Shown in pieces: positions 1 through 14,594 of a stretch of 64,000 nt of DNA. The stretch is from Amoebidium appalachense (Eukaryota; Ichthyosporea), in the NCBI GenBank assembly GCA_963693365.1, contig CAVNZM010000016.1, positions 3,720,001-3,784,000 of the forward strand, read 5' to 3'. Within the stretch, counting starts at the first letter, position 1. The number at the start of each line of letters is the position of its first letter. The notes beneath the pieces are model-generated. The model was not told the DNA's origin and made no database searches. It was given only the letters and a program-made list of their open reading frames with translations. A program made the position numbers and the translations under genes.

Positions 1-618
<618 letters not shown>

Positions 619-831
619 CCCCCTCTCCCTCTCTCCCAGACGGTCTCTTGTCTCTCTCAAGCCTTCATCTGTTACACCACCAAGCGATCCGATTCCCGCA
701 TCTACCTGTGTTTCTGTTTCTCTTCTCCTCCCTTCCCTGACAGCCCCGCTCTTTCTCCGTGTGTGAAAGCAAAAAAAGAAAAGAGGAGGAGGAAGGCGGG
801 AAGGAGGGGCCCCGGGGACTGAGGGGCGGGT

Positions 832-862
<31 letters not shown>

Positions 863-1004
863 GGGGGGAGGGGGGGGGGGGGGGGGGGAGGGGATGCAAA
901 AAACGGGGGAAAAAATACTTCAGGACTAAGGCTATCAGTTACTGCGATAAGTCCAAAGGAAGTGCTACTTTTAGTTTTGAATTCTGCGTCGTGAAAGGGA
1001 AGTG

Positions 1005-1068
<64 letters not shown>

Positions 1069-1482
1069 GGGCGTGGTTCCCAGTTAATGTGATTACTGAC
1101 GTGGATCTAACGGAGTTTGGTTTTCTTAGAATCAGTTTACCAGTGCTCATTGCTCATTGTTCTTTTTTTAAAGATTAACTCGTGCGACACTATTTCCGGG
1201 CTTGGTTTTTTGTTTCGAATAGTTTTTATATTCAACAATTCTTGCAGATGTCTTTGATATCAGACGAGATCCCCCTCTCCCTCTCTCTCAGACGGTCTCT
1301 TGTCTCTCTCAAGCCTTCATCTGTTACACCACCAAGCGATCCGATTCCCGCATCTACCTGTGTTTCTGTTTCTCTTCTCCTCCCTTCCCTGACAGCCCCG
1401 CTCTTTCTCCGTGTGTGAAAGCAAAAAAGAAAAGAGGAGGAGGAAGGCGGGAAGGAGGGGCCCCGGGGACTGAGGGGCGTGT

Positions 1483-1531
<49 letters not shown>

Positions 1532-1902
1532 GGGGGGATGCAAAAAACGGGGGAAAAAATACTTCAGGACTAAGGCTATCAGTTACTGCGATAAGTCCAA
1601 AGGAAGTGCTACTTTTAGTTTTCAATTCTGCGTCGTGAAAGGGAAGTGTTTTTTTTTTTTCTTTTTTTTTTCTTTTTTTTTTTTTTTTTTTTGGGGGGGG
1701 GGGGCGTGGTTCCCAGTTAATGTGATTACTGACGTGGATCTAACGGAGTTTGGTTTTCTTAGAATCAGTTTACCAGTGCTCATTGCTCATTGTTCTTTTT
1801 TTAAAAATTAACTCGTGCGACACTATTTCCGGGCTTGGTTTTTTGTTTCGAATAGTTTTTATATTCAACAATTCTTGCAGATGTCTTTGATATCAGACGA
1901 GA
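619..1902. repeat. Tandem direct duplication, unit about 640 bp, two copies
   Basis: Copy 1 spans 619-1270 and copy 2 spans 1271-1902. They match almost base for base outside homopolymers. Differences are mostly in the lengths of the G run (847-890 versus 1498-1531) and of the T/G runs (1005-1071 versus 1648-1704). Copy 1 ends in GACGAGAT and copy 2 follows directly. A shorter diverged relative of the first 110 bases lies at 13045-13135. It could be a recent tandem duplication or two alleles placed side by side by the assembler. Confidence 0.85.
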
Positions 1903-2440
1903 TCAAATGAAGGTGGCCAAAGCTTTTTTATGTACGTACCACAATCAGACACACAATGATCTAGTAAACGTCGTAAACTCCCCACGATGATTTATCAACC
2001 AAGAGGGTGTGATGGGTGTTGAGATGGGTGACCAGCCCAGCCCATTACAAATGCCACATTTGCACTGAAATCGTGGGCAATGTGATGATGATTACGCTGA
2101 GAAACTTGAGATTTGGTCGCCCCAAAAATGAATTGCTGAAACACATAAAGTATATCAAGAACCAATACATACAAATTCAGAATCTGCTTGGTTGGGCTAC
2201 ACCCAACAAAATGAAGCCGGACAGTGGGTTGCTGCTTTCGGCCTCAAGGCCCACACGTGCACCAGGAGTATCTTTTCTCAGGCCATATCTTTTACATATA
2301 CAGGGCTACCAGCCTACACTCAGTCCCTGGGCCAACATAGCCGTTTCTAAAAATCCCAAGATTGCCCTTTGGATTTTTCTATCTCTCCACCCCCCCGCAC
2401 CCTCCCTTCCCTTCCCTTTTATCCCCCCCCCCCCCCCTTC

Positions 2441-2492
<52 letters not shown>

Positions 2493-2752
2493 ACACTTTA
2501 GACTTTGACCTTTTTCCTCACAATCAAAATTCCATGCCATGGCCAGTACCCGTAAACCAACTTATTAGTTTAGTAACACTGTCAGTGTACACCATAACAA
2601 TGTCATGTTCACAGTTGCACTTTTCGGGTGTCAGGCGAGCAGTCCCAAGTCTAAGCTGTTGCATGGGGAAGTTTATGAATTTGGTGATTGTTTGTGTTTG
2701 GTTGTGTGTGCTCCGGATCCAAGAGAAAGGTGGTAGTGGTGGTGGTGGTGGT

Positions 2753-2803
<51 letters not shown>

Positions 2804-3545
2804 CTGGAGCCCCACCAGCCATGTTGGATACTCGAGCAGTTGGTCAGTTGTTCGGGCAATATTTGACCATTGAGGCCGGTTTGTTGTTTTCTTTGGATGT
2901 GGGGACGGGGGGGGGGGAGGAGGGGGTTGGGGGGGGAGCTGTGCATGCCATAGACTCTGCCAGCGGCTCTCTGTTGTAGTTCTCGTGTTTCACAATCAAA
3001 TTTTGTTCTTAGTTTCTTGATTTTTGATCAGTTTACGTACGTGAGATGATGCTGTCAAACTCGTTGGGTACGCCTATATCATGATTTTGTCCCACAATCG
3101 AAATGTCGAGTTCCGCAAATAGATTCTGGCAGTTGGCTGGTATTTTGATTCGGGTGGCCAGCCCATTAACACTAGGAAACTAGAATGCTTGCACCGCCTG
3201 ATGGGCAGTTGCACTTCATTTTGTCTGGGGTCGGATTTTTGAAGCCTTCCTCCGGTGGATTATGGTTGCCCACTACTACACTGAAGAAAATTAAGGTTGA
3301 ACCTTCGTCGTACTCAACCTAAGCGACATTTCAGACTAATAACACTTACGAATTGGCTATGTTTACGAGTAGGTGCTTGCAGATCAGAGCCGCAGCTCCG
3401 AGCGACGTGCACTGAGGGCAATTCAATCGCTGGAATGGAACCCACATGTGAAGAGTCTGATGTACGTCATGTCACTCTACTTCACGATCAGTTGCGTTTG
3501 TACAGTACTACGAATATATGAACATCTAGAAATACCCCCCTCCCC

Positions 3546-3592
<47 letters not shown>

Positions 3593-3686
3593 AAAAAAAA
3601 AAAAGAAAAGAAAAAAAAAAAAAAAAAAGCCCTTCTTGCCCCAAAAAACATCTCCCGCCTCGGGGGTGGTGGTGGGGGTGGGGTGG

Positions 3687-3727
<41 letters not shown>

Positions 3728-5400
3728 GGCAGGGGGAGGGGGGGGGGGGGGGAGGTTGTGCATGTAACATTTGCTGTACCTATTGTTGTTACTGCAAAGT
3801 GTCTTCAGGTTTGGTTTTCAACTTTCGTTCATCAGTTGGAAAATAGTACCACGTGCCAGTGGGTGAATTAAGAACGATTTGAAGTTTATATAGAGTCTGT
3901 TAGCTGCTTGCTTAAATGGGTGATCGGCCCGCTAAACTTATTGTGTGCCGGGGAGGGGGGGGGGGGGGGGGGGGGGGGAGGGAGGGAAGTATGCAATGTT
4001 GCATTTGTTTCTGATTCTGATTGCTGCAGTCGACTAAGTGTGATTTTGCTCAAAATTTGATAATGAGTTCTGTCTATGTTGATGTGGGTTTAAACCGTCA
4101 TGAATATGTGTTGACGTCCTTCATCTCCTTTTTTGCTCCCCGCCCTCTCCCCGGCCCTCTCCCCCCCATCCCCTCCTCCCCATCCCCCATTCCCCCCCCC
4201 CCCCTCCCCCCCTCCCCCCCTGCCCACCCCTCTTCCCCCTCCTCCCCCCTCCCCCCTCACTCCCTAGACTGATTAGCTATTTTGCTAGCTGGCAACTTCC
4301 GAATCAGATTCTGACCAGATATCCATCACCCGACTCAAAGTTTGTTGATTGGTACTACAATCAAGCACGATACATTGTTGTGGAAATATAATGTGTTGGG
4401 GGTATGTCCAAGTCGGGTGACCGGTCTGTTTGATGTTTGTACCGAAGAATTAGCGCAAATGGTCAAGTGATTCAACTGTTTGGGTCATATACGTCGCCCA
4501 AACATACATCGCTGAAATAATGACAAAAACCACATTCGTGCTTGAATCTGGGGCATATCATAAGCATATATGATGCCATCCGTGCACACATATGTATGCG
4601 CGCCCAACAGCACTAACCAACTGGATTCTGAGTTGTGCATGATTATCTTACACCTGAAACTTCTTGGGTCACATCCATTGATGGTACCTCAGGCTGTGTA
4701 GGTAACTAAGCATATTGCTCTGTCAAACATGATATCCCCCTTCTCCCCCCCCTCCTCCCTCCCATTCTCCCGCTCCCCCCTCTTCCCCCCTTACTCCTAA
4801 AAAGACAGAGACCGAAAGTCGGAAGTAAAATACTGTCTGAAGACTGAGGATCGAATTCACCTAAATCATTGATTAAAACGGTGAAACCTAAGGGAATTAT
4901 ATTTCAGGGAGGGGGAGGGGGAGGGGGGGCAAGGCTTCAAGGGAGCCAGAGGGGAGTAGAATATCGATGTGGGTGTTGTGATGGAGAGGGGAGAGGCACC
5001 CACCCACCTACACGCACGCACGCACATATGCACGCACGCATGCACGCATGCACGCACGCGCGTACGCACGCACGCACGCACACACACACGCACGTTGCGA
5101 GTGCAGGAGGAAGCCCATGAAGAGGGGGGGGGGGGGGGGGGGGGGGGCCATGGGCAGAAGAGGTGTGGAAGTTGAGTAGCGAGGGGATGAGGCCCCACAG
5201 CCAAAATTAGTACTGAGGGGTCAAACATTCGGAGCCTCAGAGCCAGACCAACGATTGAGAGGGACAACCCGTTATGAATTGGTCGGTTAAAGGCAAGCAT
5301 TTTATAAATATGCGATGTGTGTGTTGGCTGGTGTGTGTATGCAGGAGATGCAGAGGAGAGAGAAAGGGAGGGAGGGGGCGGGGTTAGCATAATATAATTA
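1903..5400. repeat. Gene-free stretch with diverged dispersed repeats and C-A / G tracts
   Basis: No coding frame is supported. Unique-looking DNA alternates with homopolymers: a C run followed by an A run at 2426-2491, a 50-bp G run at 2753-2802, and C then A runs at 3547-3628. Members of a dispersed family marked by GGGTGACC-type cores occur near 2025, 3150, 3920 and 4405. The most complete member is at about 3140-3500. Confidence 0.6.
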
Positions 5401-6460
5401 TATGTTGTCGTGAATAAAGTCCGTCAAAAGAGAAAAAAACATAAAGAATCAAAGAAAGAATATTCAGAAACATTCTTTCGTAGAAAGACGGCATCTTGCA
5501 TTTAGATCTCACAATCAGCTGCTACACAAGTTAGCTAACTGTTCCGTCCGTTGGCTGCATGTCTAGACGGGTGGCCTGCCCATTCATTGTCTGCACTGCC
5601 TTATGGGCAGCTGCAGTCGTAGGTGCCATTAGTTCGTCACTCTCGGGCCAGCGCTGCTCTTTTGGAGAGTCTCATGAAGGCTTGGTCACCCTGCACCACC
5701 AATTTGCAGAAAATTAACGAGATCTACACCCGAGCTAACTCCTTACCGGCACTCAAGGACCAGCTACTGGTGATATGTTAAACAATATGTACAAGTCCAG
5801 ATTACTTGGAGGGCAGCTCCATTCTGTCTGACAACTGCACCGGCAGAAGCCCAGAAAAGGGCCCCCCCAAACCTAGATTTGGTCACCCCCACAAACCCAG
5901 ATTTGCTCAAACACTAGCAGGAAATACACATGTGCGTAACCGTCTCGATTTATAACTGTTACACTCGAGGTGGAAGTGACTATGTAGTGTACTCAACTCA
6001 AATTGCAGCTCTCGGCACCTTCTCAAAGCACACACCCTGGGACTGGACGTTATAACATCACAATTGGCCCACGCAAGCCACCCGCACACACATGCGCAAC
6101 CACACAAAAACGCACGCACGCATACACGCACACACTCACGGCACATACACTCAAAAAAGAAAAAGAAAGAAAGAGAAAGACCTGATTCAAAAAAGGGAAA
6201 AAAGGCAACACAAATTCAACCGGTGTGCAGACTAGGGCTGAAGGCTCTCGGGAGCCCCCTCTCCCTTCTCCCCCCAACTCACCCCGCCCAACCACCCACC
6301 CACCCACCCACCCACCCATCCATCTACCCAATATTTTGCGTGGTGCAGTACCAGAGTGTGTGTCGTGTGCACAATGTGCAACAGTAAAATCTGAAGCGTG
6401 TGCGTGTGTGGCCCACGGTGTGTGTTGTATTTTTTCATTTCTTTTGATGATATGTCTTTC

Positions 6461-6495
<35 letters not shown>

Positions 6496-7700
6496 GCGCC
6501 GGAGGAGTAGAAGGAGGAGGAGGAGGAATGGGAGGGGGGAAAGGGGGGGAGGGGGGGGGGGGGGGGGGGGGGGGGGATAACTATTGTTAACGTTAAGGGT
6601 GGCCAGCAAATTCAAAGAAAGGGGGGATTAAAAGGGGGGCTTGAACGTATGAAAATAATCATTGGAGAGGCGGAATAAATATGTTCTTCCAGAAACCTCT
6701 GCTTTTTGCAGAATAAGCCTCGGCCTTTGCATTCAAAAGGGGGGTGTTTTGCAAAATAATTCTGCACCATGCAGACAGAAAAATATCAGGGGGAAAAGAG
6801 CCTTTTAACACTATCTTTTCTGCTCTTTCCACTTTCACAACAATTTCGCTCTCAACAAGCATTTCTGCTGATGGGGGAGGGGGGGGAGGGGGGGGAGGGG
6901 GGGGGAGGGGGGAGGGGGGGGAGGGGGGGGCTGCGCCTCTGCACATGTAAATTTATATATGTTTGTCTCCTGTTGGTTCTTGTGTTTCCAACACTCGTCT
7001 TTGCGGTAGACTCAGGGTTTGAATTTCTTTCAGGATGAAGGTAAGAACGACCATGTAAATATGAGAGGATGCTGTGACAGTGTTAACCTCAAGGTAGTCT
7101 CAGGCTCTGATGCCCGCCAGTTTGCAGTTCAGAAGGTATGATGGATTTCTTGCAGGAGAGTGGTTTGAGAACGACTACAATTTTCAGAACCGCCCAGGGT
7201 GTTATGGGTTTGCAACCACAATCCGGTGCCCTGTAAGAGATACCAACATATGTGCTTTTAGCTGGATTGTTGATTTGGGTGACCCAGCCCGTTTAAATTT
7301 TGCACCGCCAGACGTGCAGCGCGCAGTCGGCCGCTCTTAATACAAGACGGTCCTCAGGTGGCATATGCCATGGTCGCCCAACTCTAGATTGCCGAGAAAA
7401 AACAAGAAACATTTTCGTGCTCACCCTGAGCGCCATTCAACAACACACACGTTATTGGCTTCGGATATGAGCTCAGACAGGTCTGCAGCTCTGCGAGGAT
7501 GCACTGAGAATGGTGCAATGGGCCACGTGCGAAGACATATTGGTAACAATATGTTTAGCCCCTCTACTTCACGGTGGGGAAGGGTTTTAGTTGCACGTGT
7601 CCATCCCCCCATCTTTTTCCTAATCCGGGAAAAGAGAGAAACCGCCTCAGAAATTCAAACAGGCAAAGTGAAGCCACATCGACACATACAATGGCAGCGC
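5401..7700. repeat. Gene-free stretch with further dispersed-family members
   Basis: Members lie at about 5500-5760 and 7260-7600. The 7260-7600 member aligns by eye with 3140-3500 in its order of short blocks: a GGGTGACC core, GCACCGCC, ATGGTCGCCC, GCAGCTC..GCGA, and CTCTACTTCACG. A T run followed by G-rich DNA is at 6461-6578. An open frame at 7110-7340 has no protein-like features and is not called. Confidence 0.5.
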
Positions 7701-7705
7701 CTCCA

Positions 7706-8700
<995 letters not shown>

Positions 8701-9719
8701 GACATCCACTGCTAATCCCCTTCCCTTCGACCCCTTATTGATTCTATTCGTAACGAATAAGTGGAGCTTTTAAGGTTTGTCCCACGATCGAGAACATTGT
8801 TCTAGCAGGGGTGGGCTTTTTATAAGATTTTCCGTAAATAAGATTCTAGCGCTGGATTTTCTGGAAAATTTAAGCGTCTAGCTGTCTAGCCCCCATGGCA
8901 CATATGAACATTAAGATTTTTCTCCGCCTTGTCCTTGTGGGCTAGGGGGGTCTGGGACTAAGACTCTAGCTGGCTAGGGCAGAAATCCACGTAATCTTAT
9001 ATTCGGCCTACCCCTGTATAAGACTTCGGCTCCGGAGCATTTCATATGCTGGGTGAGTGACCACTGACCAGGCCAGTCCGACATGGTGTATATCTGGTGC
9101 AACCTACATATACTATGTACGGTATGCACTCACTTACTTGGAACTCGCTGTGCTTGCGCCTCTGCCGTTATTTGATGGTCGCCCAGAATCTATTGCTGTA
9201 ATCCACCTCTGAACCTTCAGCACAACAAACTTCACATTAATGCGTTCAAATCCCATAGCGTACACCCCGACACTGGTACACAATTGTGACACACGGAGGT
9301 TTAAAAGTCTCGTGCAGCCTGTGTGGTCGGAGTGGAACACATGCACATATAATCTGCGCGTGTATGTGATCCACATGTATAACTTTGAATCATCCCGTGA
9401 CATTGATTACAGCATCACATATCACAAATTAGACGACAGTAACGTGCAACAATTGCAAAACCCACCCTGTCAGCTCGCAGCAACAGTTGCACATTACATT
9501 ACACGGAAACTTTTGCGCGGACGGAAGCTGTATGTGGTCAAGGCTGCACTCGCTGCTACGTGTACGGCATCATACATACGGCGTATCATGTGTATACATT
9601 ATGGGCAGGCCAGTTTTTGTGTGGCTACGTGGCATTGCAATTGGTGGGGGGAGCTCGAGATCTCGAGAAAGAGTGGGGGGGGGGGGGGGGGGGGGGGGAG
9701 GGGGGGGGGAAGGAGGGGG
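8701..9719. other. Intergenic, mostly non-repetitive
   Basis: One further diverged member of the left-arm dispersed family lies at about 9040-9240. A 168-codon open frame starts at 9240, but its predicted protein has no recognisable motif and it runs into a G tract, so it is not called. Nothing else is supported. Confidence 0.5.
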
Positions 9720-9761
9720 GAGCGACCGGATGGTACACAAGTGTAATAGTTTGAATAACCG

Positions 9762-9767
9762 TTTATT
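9762..9767 (-). terminator. Poly(A) signal for the first Cys-rich gene
   Basis: AATAAA on the minus strand, about 180 bp after the stop codon. The same signal is kept in the homologous 3' flank of the paralogue at 14231-14236, which supports its use. Confidence 0.5.
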
Positions 9768-9943
9768 GTGTAAGCTGACCGGAATGATATGACATTGCCG
9801 TAGTATATGAACATTCGTAGTCACGGTACGTACACACTCTTCTAGGTTCCTTTGCAGCTACACACATGTGCATCATAATAATCTGTTAATGTAGTCGACG
9901 TCGTTTGTCTCGCTTATAATTCTTCTGATATTTTTCCAAACAC

Positions 9944-10363
9944 CTAGTTAGTGGGGCCGTAGAAAGGCTCGCAGCAGTAGTCATAACTGCAGTGCTGTGT
10001 GGAGCTCGGGGCAGGCTTGCACCGCATCACCCCACCGGTCTTGGGGTCTGTCTTGTAATGGGAACCAGGCATGCACTTGACAACCGTGTCACAACGCACG
10101 TAGGAGGGGGGCTTGGCGCAGCAGTAATCCACCGTGCAGGGTTGCGTGGTGTTAGTGCGCGGCTTGCAGCGCATGATACCGCCCGTCTTGGGGTCTGTGT
10201 TGTACTTGTCGCACGGGACTTTAGACTTGCAGCTTACAAAGGAGGAGGAGGGGCTCGGGGCGGCTGTTGTTGTTGTTGTGGTGGTGGTGGTGGTGGTGGT
10301 GGTGTCGGCTTGGGCGGTGATGGCCAGGGCAGCGACGAGAGCGAGAACGACGCGGGTCATCAT
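9944..10363 (-). CDS. Small secreted protein, two six-cysteine repeats (paralogue 1)
   Basis: The predicted product is 139 residues. I do not recognise the family. The start at 10363 is a double ATG with A at -3. Residues 1-20 (MMTRVVLALVAALAITAQAD) form a signal peptide, so the protein should be secreted. A run of 13 threonines follows, then an Ala-Pro-Ser linker. The rest is two tandem modules of about 42-45 residues, each with the pattern C-x5-C-x14/17-C-x9-C-x4-CC and a shared core TDPKTGG[IV]MRCKP, ending at DYCC. All 12 cysteines could pair. The Thr tract could be O-glycosylated, as in extracellular matrix or cell-wall proteins, but this is inference. The gene has no intron and is almost identical to the gene at 14595-14996. 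A TATA box about 125 bp upstream and an AATAAA downstream support a complete transcription unit. Confidence 0.85.
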   Translation of the reverse strand: MMTRVVLALVAALAITAQADTTTTTTTTTTTTTAAPSPSSSFVSCKSKVPCDKYNTDPKTGGIMRCKPRTNTTQPCTVDYCCAKPPSYVRCDTVVKCMPGSHYKTDPKTGGVMRCKPAPSSTQHCSYDYCCEPFYGPTN

Positions 10364-10483
10364 TTTCAAGAAGGTATGAAATGGTTTATGTGGGGTCTGC
10401 GTCGTTATTTTTTCTGTGTTTTGACTGCGACCGTGGATATCGCTGTTGAAGTGATCAAATGGAACCTTTAAACCTCCAATATA

Positions 10484-10575
10484 TACCCGGGAGGCTGTTT
10501 GCAAGCAAAGCATCATCCAATCAAATCTACCTGACAGATAAAATCTACCAATAGGATACATGGCTATTTATAGCA
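10484..10575 (-). promoter_or_regulatory. Promoter of Cys-rich paralogue 1: TATA box, CCAAT boxes
   Basis: On the minus strand a TATATAT element (10488-10496) lies about 125 bp before the ATG. Two ATTGG/CCAAT elements and a second AT-rich CTATAAATAG-like motif lie further upstream (10525-10575). The same elements in the same order and spacing precede the paralogue (15112-15215). Conservation between otherwise diverged flanks argues that these are functional sites. Confidence 0.6.
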
Positions 10576-11444
10576 GGTGGCGGGCGGGCTCGGGGCCTCG
10601 GAGACCACAAGCTTTCTTCCTGCTATGCACGCCAATACTACCAAAAATGTGTAAGTAATGATGATTTTGATATTTTTTCTCTTTACCTTCACTTTTTCTT
10701 CCACATACGAAGGTAAAACGAAAACTAAGATTCAAACAAGCCGCGCTGTAGCTGTGGGAATCATTATTACTGGGGGCCTGGGGCATAAGCTCCGCATGCA
10801 GATAGCGGCGCGGGTGTGGATCAGAGATAACACCAGAAATAGGGGTGCTCTTTGATGGAAAGAACTGTTGTTTGAGGGGTGTCGTTCCGTATTTGGGCTT
10901 CATAGCTTACTATATATTAGAGATAGCTTATGCTTTTTTTTGACAACAAAATAAACCGGATATATGTTCATGATCATGCAATCGATGACACCAAAGCATG
11001 TACGCTGCGCGCATACACTGTCATTCATATATATGCTAATGTTCAGCCCCTGAAATGCCCAAACCTTTAAATTGAAAAACACAAAAAAATTTATTTGGGG
11101 GGGGTAAGTACACAAGCAAGTACTCCCTTCACTCGGCATGAAGTTGGCAAAGGAATCAAAACGCTGCCGCGTATATCTATCCCTTTCATACGGGCCGGTT
11201 CAGTAGTCACGGGTATACTACCGTGCAGAGACCCAAACCGTTTTAGCGATCCGATTAGGTAGCTTTTTGGCCCGAAAATCACTTTCCAAATTGGGAGCGA
11301 TAACGATTTTCATTGGACAAAAGTTTCAGATCATACTATATAAAGCAGCTGCGCATGGATCTAAAGGTCACTTTTTGGGGCTAACAAGGGTTCAGCGTGT
11401 AGAACGGCGGGCCGGGCCAGGTCCGGGCCCGCGCCGCCAATCAT

Positions 11445-11485
11445 GGGCGATTCCCGCAGCTGTTACGTAATCGTTTGCGCAATCA
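11445..11485. promoter_or_regulatory. 41-bp conserved upstream element, copy 1
   Basis: This segment is identical over 41 bp to 15407-15447 and lies upstream of both Cys-rich genes (about 1,080 and 410 bp before their ATGs). It contains the palindrome TTACGTAA, a bZIP-type site, and the sequence TTGCGCAA. Identity within otherwise decayed flanks suggests an enhancer or another constrained element. Confidence 0.45.
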
Positions 11486-11656
11486 TCAATACATAACGAG
11501 TGTGCTACTCAGCGGCGAGCGACGAGTGTTTCCTGGCCTCTCTTGTGCTTGCGACATGTTTTCCGCCCTTTTTTCTGGTTTTATAAGGTCTTATTAAGCA
11601 TGAGAGAATCTCGGGCTATTCTGAAAACTTGAGCGCCTAGGACACACCATGGCCCT

Positions 11657-11786
11657 TTGTTAAGCCCCCCGCCCCCCCTCCCCCCCCCCCCCCCCCCCTC
11701 CCCCCGCGGAGACTCTCTCTCTCCCTCCCCCTCTCCCCCCCCCCCCCCCCCCTCTCTCTCTCTCCCTCCCTCCCCCTCCTCTCTCT

Positions 11787-11817
<31 letters not shown>

Positions 11818-11990
11818 CTCTCGTTTTCTCTCCCTCCCTCCCTCCCCCCTGCCTCTCTCTCTCTAGATCTATCTCTCCCCCCCCCTCCCCCCTCCCCCCC
11901 CCCCCCCCCCCCCCCCCTCCCCCTTCCCTTCGGGCCCCCTGCCCCCCCAACCCCACCAACTCTTTCCCCGGCCACTCCCCCATTCCCCTC
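11657..11990. repeat. C/T-rich low-complexity tract
   Basis: C runs are interrupted by CTCTC blocks and short GC-rich stretches. Reading frames here are Pro/Ser or Arg/Gly/Glu low complexity and are not genes. Confidence 0.85.
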
Positions 11991-12369
11991 CGGGCATCAC
12001 CACCACCACCATCGTGAACACTAGTTCACCACGATCATCAAAAATGTAACTACAGTCTTAAATGTAACAGATTAACTCAGTGACTCAGAACGTGAAAACA
12101 CAGCCTAGTAGTACTACGAGCGTGTGCGAGTGCGTGCATGTGTGCGTGCGTTAACGTTCGTGCGTGTGTGTTCCTTTTAAATTTGGAGGAATGGCTGGCT
12201 GGGTGGGTGGGGGGGGAGGGGGGGGTAGGAGGGAAGCTTGGGATGGGTATTTTGTGTAGTCCAGGCCGTGGAGGAAGACCGGGTGGGGGGGGAGGACGGA
12301 GGGGGAGGGGGGGGAGGGGGGAGGGGGGGTTCTGTTGTGAGTGTGGTACACGTTTGTGGCGCTAGAGTT

Positions 12370-12900
12370 TCTGGTTTAGGTGTTCTCAAAAGATTGAAAG
12401 CTGAACAAAAAAATGCCAAGGCTTCCTACCGACAAAACTCTCCTGCGAATTTCTGGTTCATCAGTGTCGATGTCACTTCTCGTGTTTCATACTCGTTGGA
12501 ATTCACCCTCTCTAATTCTCAACACCTCTTCCGGGTCAAAATGCAAGTTTCTAAGTAGCCTAAGGGGGGAACAGCCTGTTGTGTTGATGGTTCCTGCACA
12601 ATTTTGTGCTTGCAGAAAGCATGCCGATCAGTATACTGAAGATAATAGCTTGTTATGTTTGCTTCCGGGATGATGAAAAAACAAGAATATTTGATCATTC
12701 GGGCATAAACATACGTAATCATAAAAAGAACGCCAGTGTCTTTGATGATATAAAAAAATTGTAAGACAAGAATCTTAGTTTTCAACGCCTTTTCCGGGTA
12801 AAACGGCAAGTTTCTGAGAAGCCCAAGAGGAACCAGCTGCCTGCTGTGTTGATGATTACTGCTGAATTTTGTATACAGACATGACATATGATAAAAGCCA
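12370..12900. repeat. Two diverged copies of an unidentified 130-bp repeat
   Basis: 12510-12640 and 12775-12885 share the order CTTCCGGGT / AAA.GGCAAGTTTCT / AG.AGCC.AAG.GG / GTGTTGATG, about 265 bp apart. They are probably an old tandem duplication or two insertions of one element. No coding potential is seen. Confidence 0.5.
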
Positions 12901-13144
12901 GGGCGAGTCTCAGATTATTGAAGCAAGAAAAAGATAAGACAAGAATCTATTTGTCTATTCATAATATCGGCCAAGCTATCATAGTTGGGTCAATATCTGG
13001 TAACTATGATACGTGTATATCAGATATGAACACCGTGGATGCTCAAGCCTTCACGTGCTAACCGATTCACTCCTGCATCTGCCCTGTGTTTCTGTATTCC
13101 CTCTCCTCCCTTGCGCCACTCCCCGCACCCTTTCTTCCTTAGTT

Positions 13145-13533
13145 CTCCAAAAAAAAAAAAAAGAGGGGGGGGGGGGGGGGGGGGGGGAAGGGGGGGGGGG
13201 GGGGGGGGGGGGGGTGGGACGAAAAGAAAGAAAGGAAAGGAGGGAGGGAGGGGAGGGGGGGGGGGGGGGATGGTGCGGTGCGGTGCAGTGTCTGAGTGGG
13301 TGGGTGGGTGGGTGGGTGGGTGGGGGTGGGGAGGGGGGACAGGAGGGGGGGGGGGGGGGGGGGGGGATGGTGCGGTGCGGTGCAGTGTCTGAGTGGGTGG
13401 GTGGGTGGGTGGGTGGGTGGGGGTGGGGAGGGGGGACAGAGGGGGGGGGGGGGGGGGGGGGATGGTGCGGTGCGGTGCAGTGTCTGAGTGGGTGGGTGGG
13501 TGGGTGGGTGGGTGGGGGTGGGGAGGGGGGACA

Positions 13534-13567
<34 letters not shown>

Positions 13568-13590
13568 GGGGTGAGTGGGGCAAGCTGAGG
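13145..13590. repeat. G-rich minisatellite, unit about 96 bp, three copies
   Basis: Units start at 13269, 13366 and 13461. Each has GATGGTGCGGTGCGGTGCAG, then a (GGGT)n run, then GGGGAGGGGGGACAG and a G run. The strand is highly G-rich and could form quadruplexes. Flanking G and C/A runs occupy 13163-13214 and 13623-13650. Confidence 0.8.
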
Positions 13591-13769
13591 TAGAGAGGGG
13601 AAAATAATAATAAAAAACACCCTCCCCCCCCCCCCCCCCCCCCAAAAAAAAGGGAAAGAAAGAGAGAAAGAAGAAGGAGAAGAAGAAAGAAAGAAAAAGA
13701 CGGGGAAAAATGCTGAATGTTTTGGAGGAAGCCGATGAATGTGCCAGCTCTTGCCTGTGAGGGAAATGC

Positions 13770-14160
<391 letters not shown>

Positions 14161-14230
14161 GGGGGGGAAGACAACCGGATGTGTGATAACATGTATGTAC
14201 CACACGGATGACAGTATGGAATTATTGCCG

Positions 14231-14236
14231 TTTATT
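14231..14236 (-). terminator. Poly(A) signal candidate for Cys-rich paralogue 2
   Basis: AATAAA on the minus strand lies about 360 bp after the stop. It is within the 3' flank that matches the paralogue's flank, where the same hexamer is present. Confidence 0.4.
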
Positions 14237-14594
14237 CTGTCAGTTGAACGGCATGATAATGATGTTACGGTAGTACCGGTACATTCATGGTGTAGTACGT
14301 ACACACGTCTCTAGATACGGTGCATGTGATGTACACGTGTACACCTTAATAATTACATATACTTTTTCTTAGTCTCTATGGTGTCTCGTAGAGAAAGTAA
14401 ACCCTGATATATAATCATCACCCGACATCTATGTACGTGATCATGATATACCGCTGAGGGGATATTCCGAGCAAAAACCCCCCATACCTGAGACTGGTCT
14501 CTCTTTGCCTCGAGTAAACAGCGTTACCCCCCCCCATATACATATCCGCGGCCGGGTCACGTATATACACCTCTCCTGAAAATGCTCCAAACAC

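Larger units (their letters stand above)
9720..11640. repeat. Duplicated block A around the Cys-rich gene
   Basis: This block corresponds to 14150-15640. Recognisable shared parts are the 3' flank (9720-9900 with 14165-14345), the coding region, the promoter (10430-10575 with 15065-15211) and an upstream element (11445-11485, 41 bp identical to 15407-15447). A weaker match follows to about 11640 (compare 15510-15640). Between these parts the copies have diverged beyond alignment by eye. The 10576-11440 stretch shows no gene. Confidence 0.65.

Noticed and set aside
7110-7340. 76-codon plus-strand open frame
   Set aside because: Lies across a member of the left-arm repeat family; no protein features.
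9240-9746. 168-codon plus-strand open frame
   Set aside because: No motif, no promoter or poly(A) signal, overlaps a dispersed-repeat fragment and ends in a G run.
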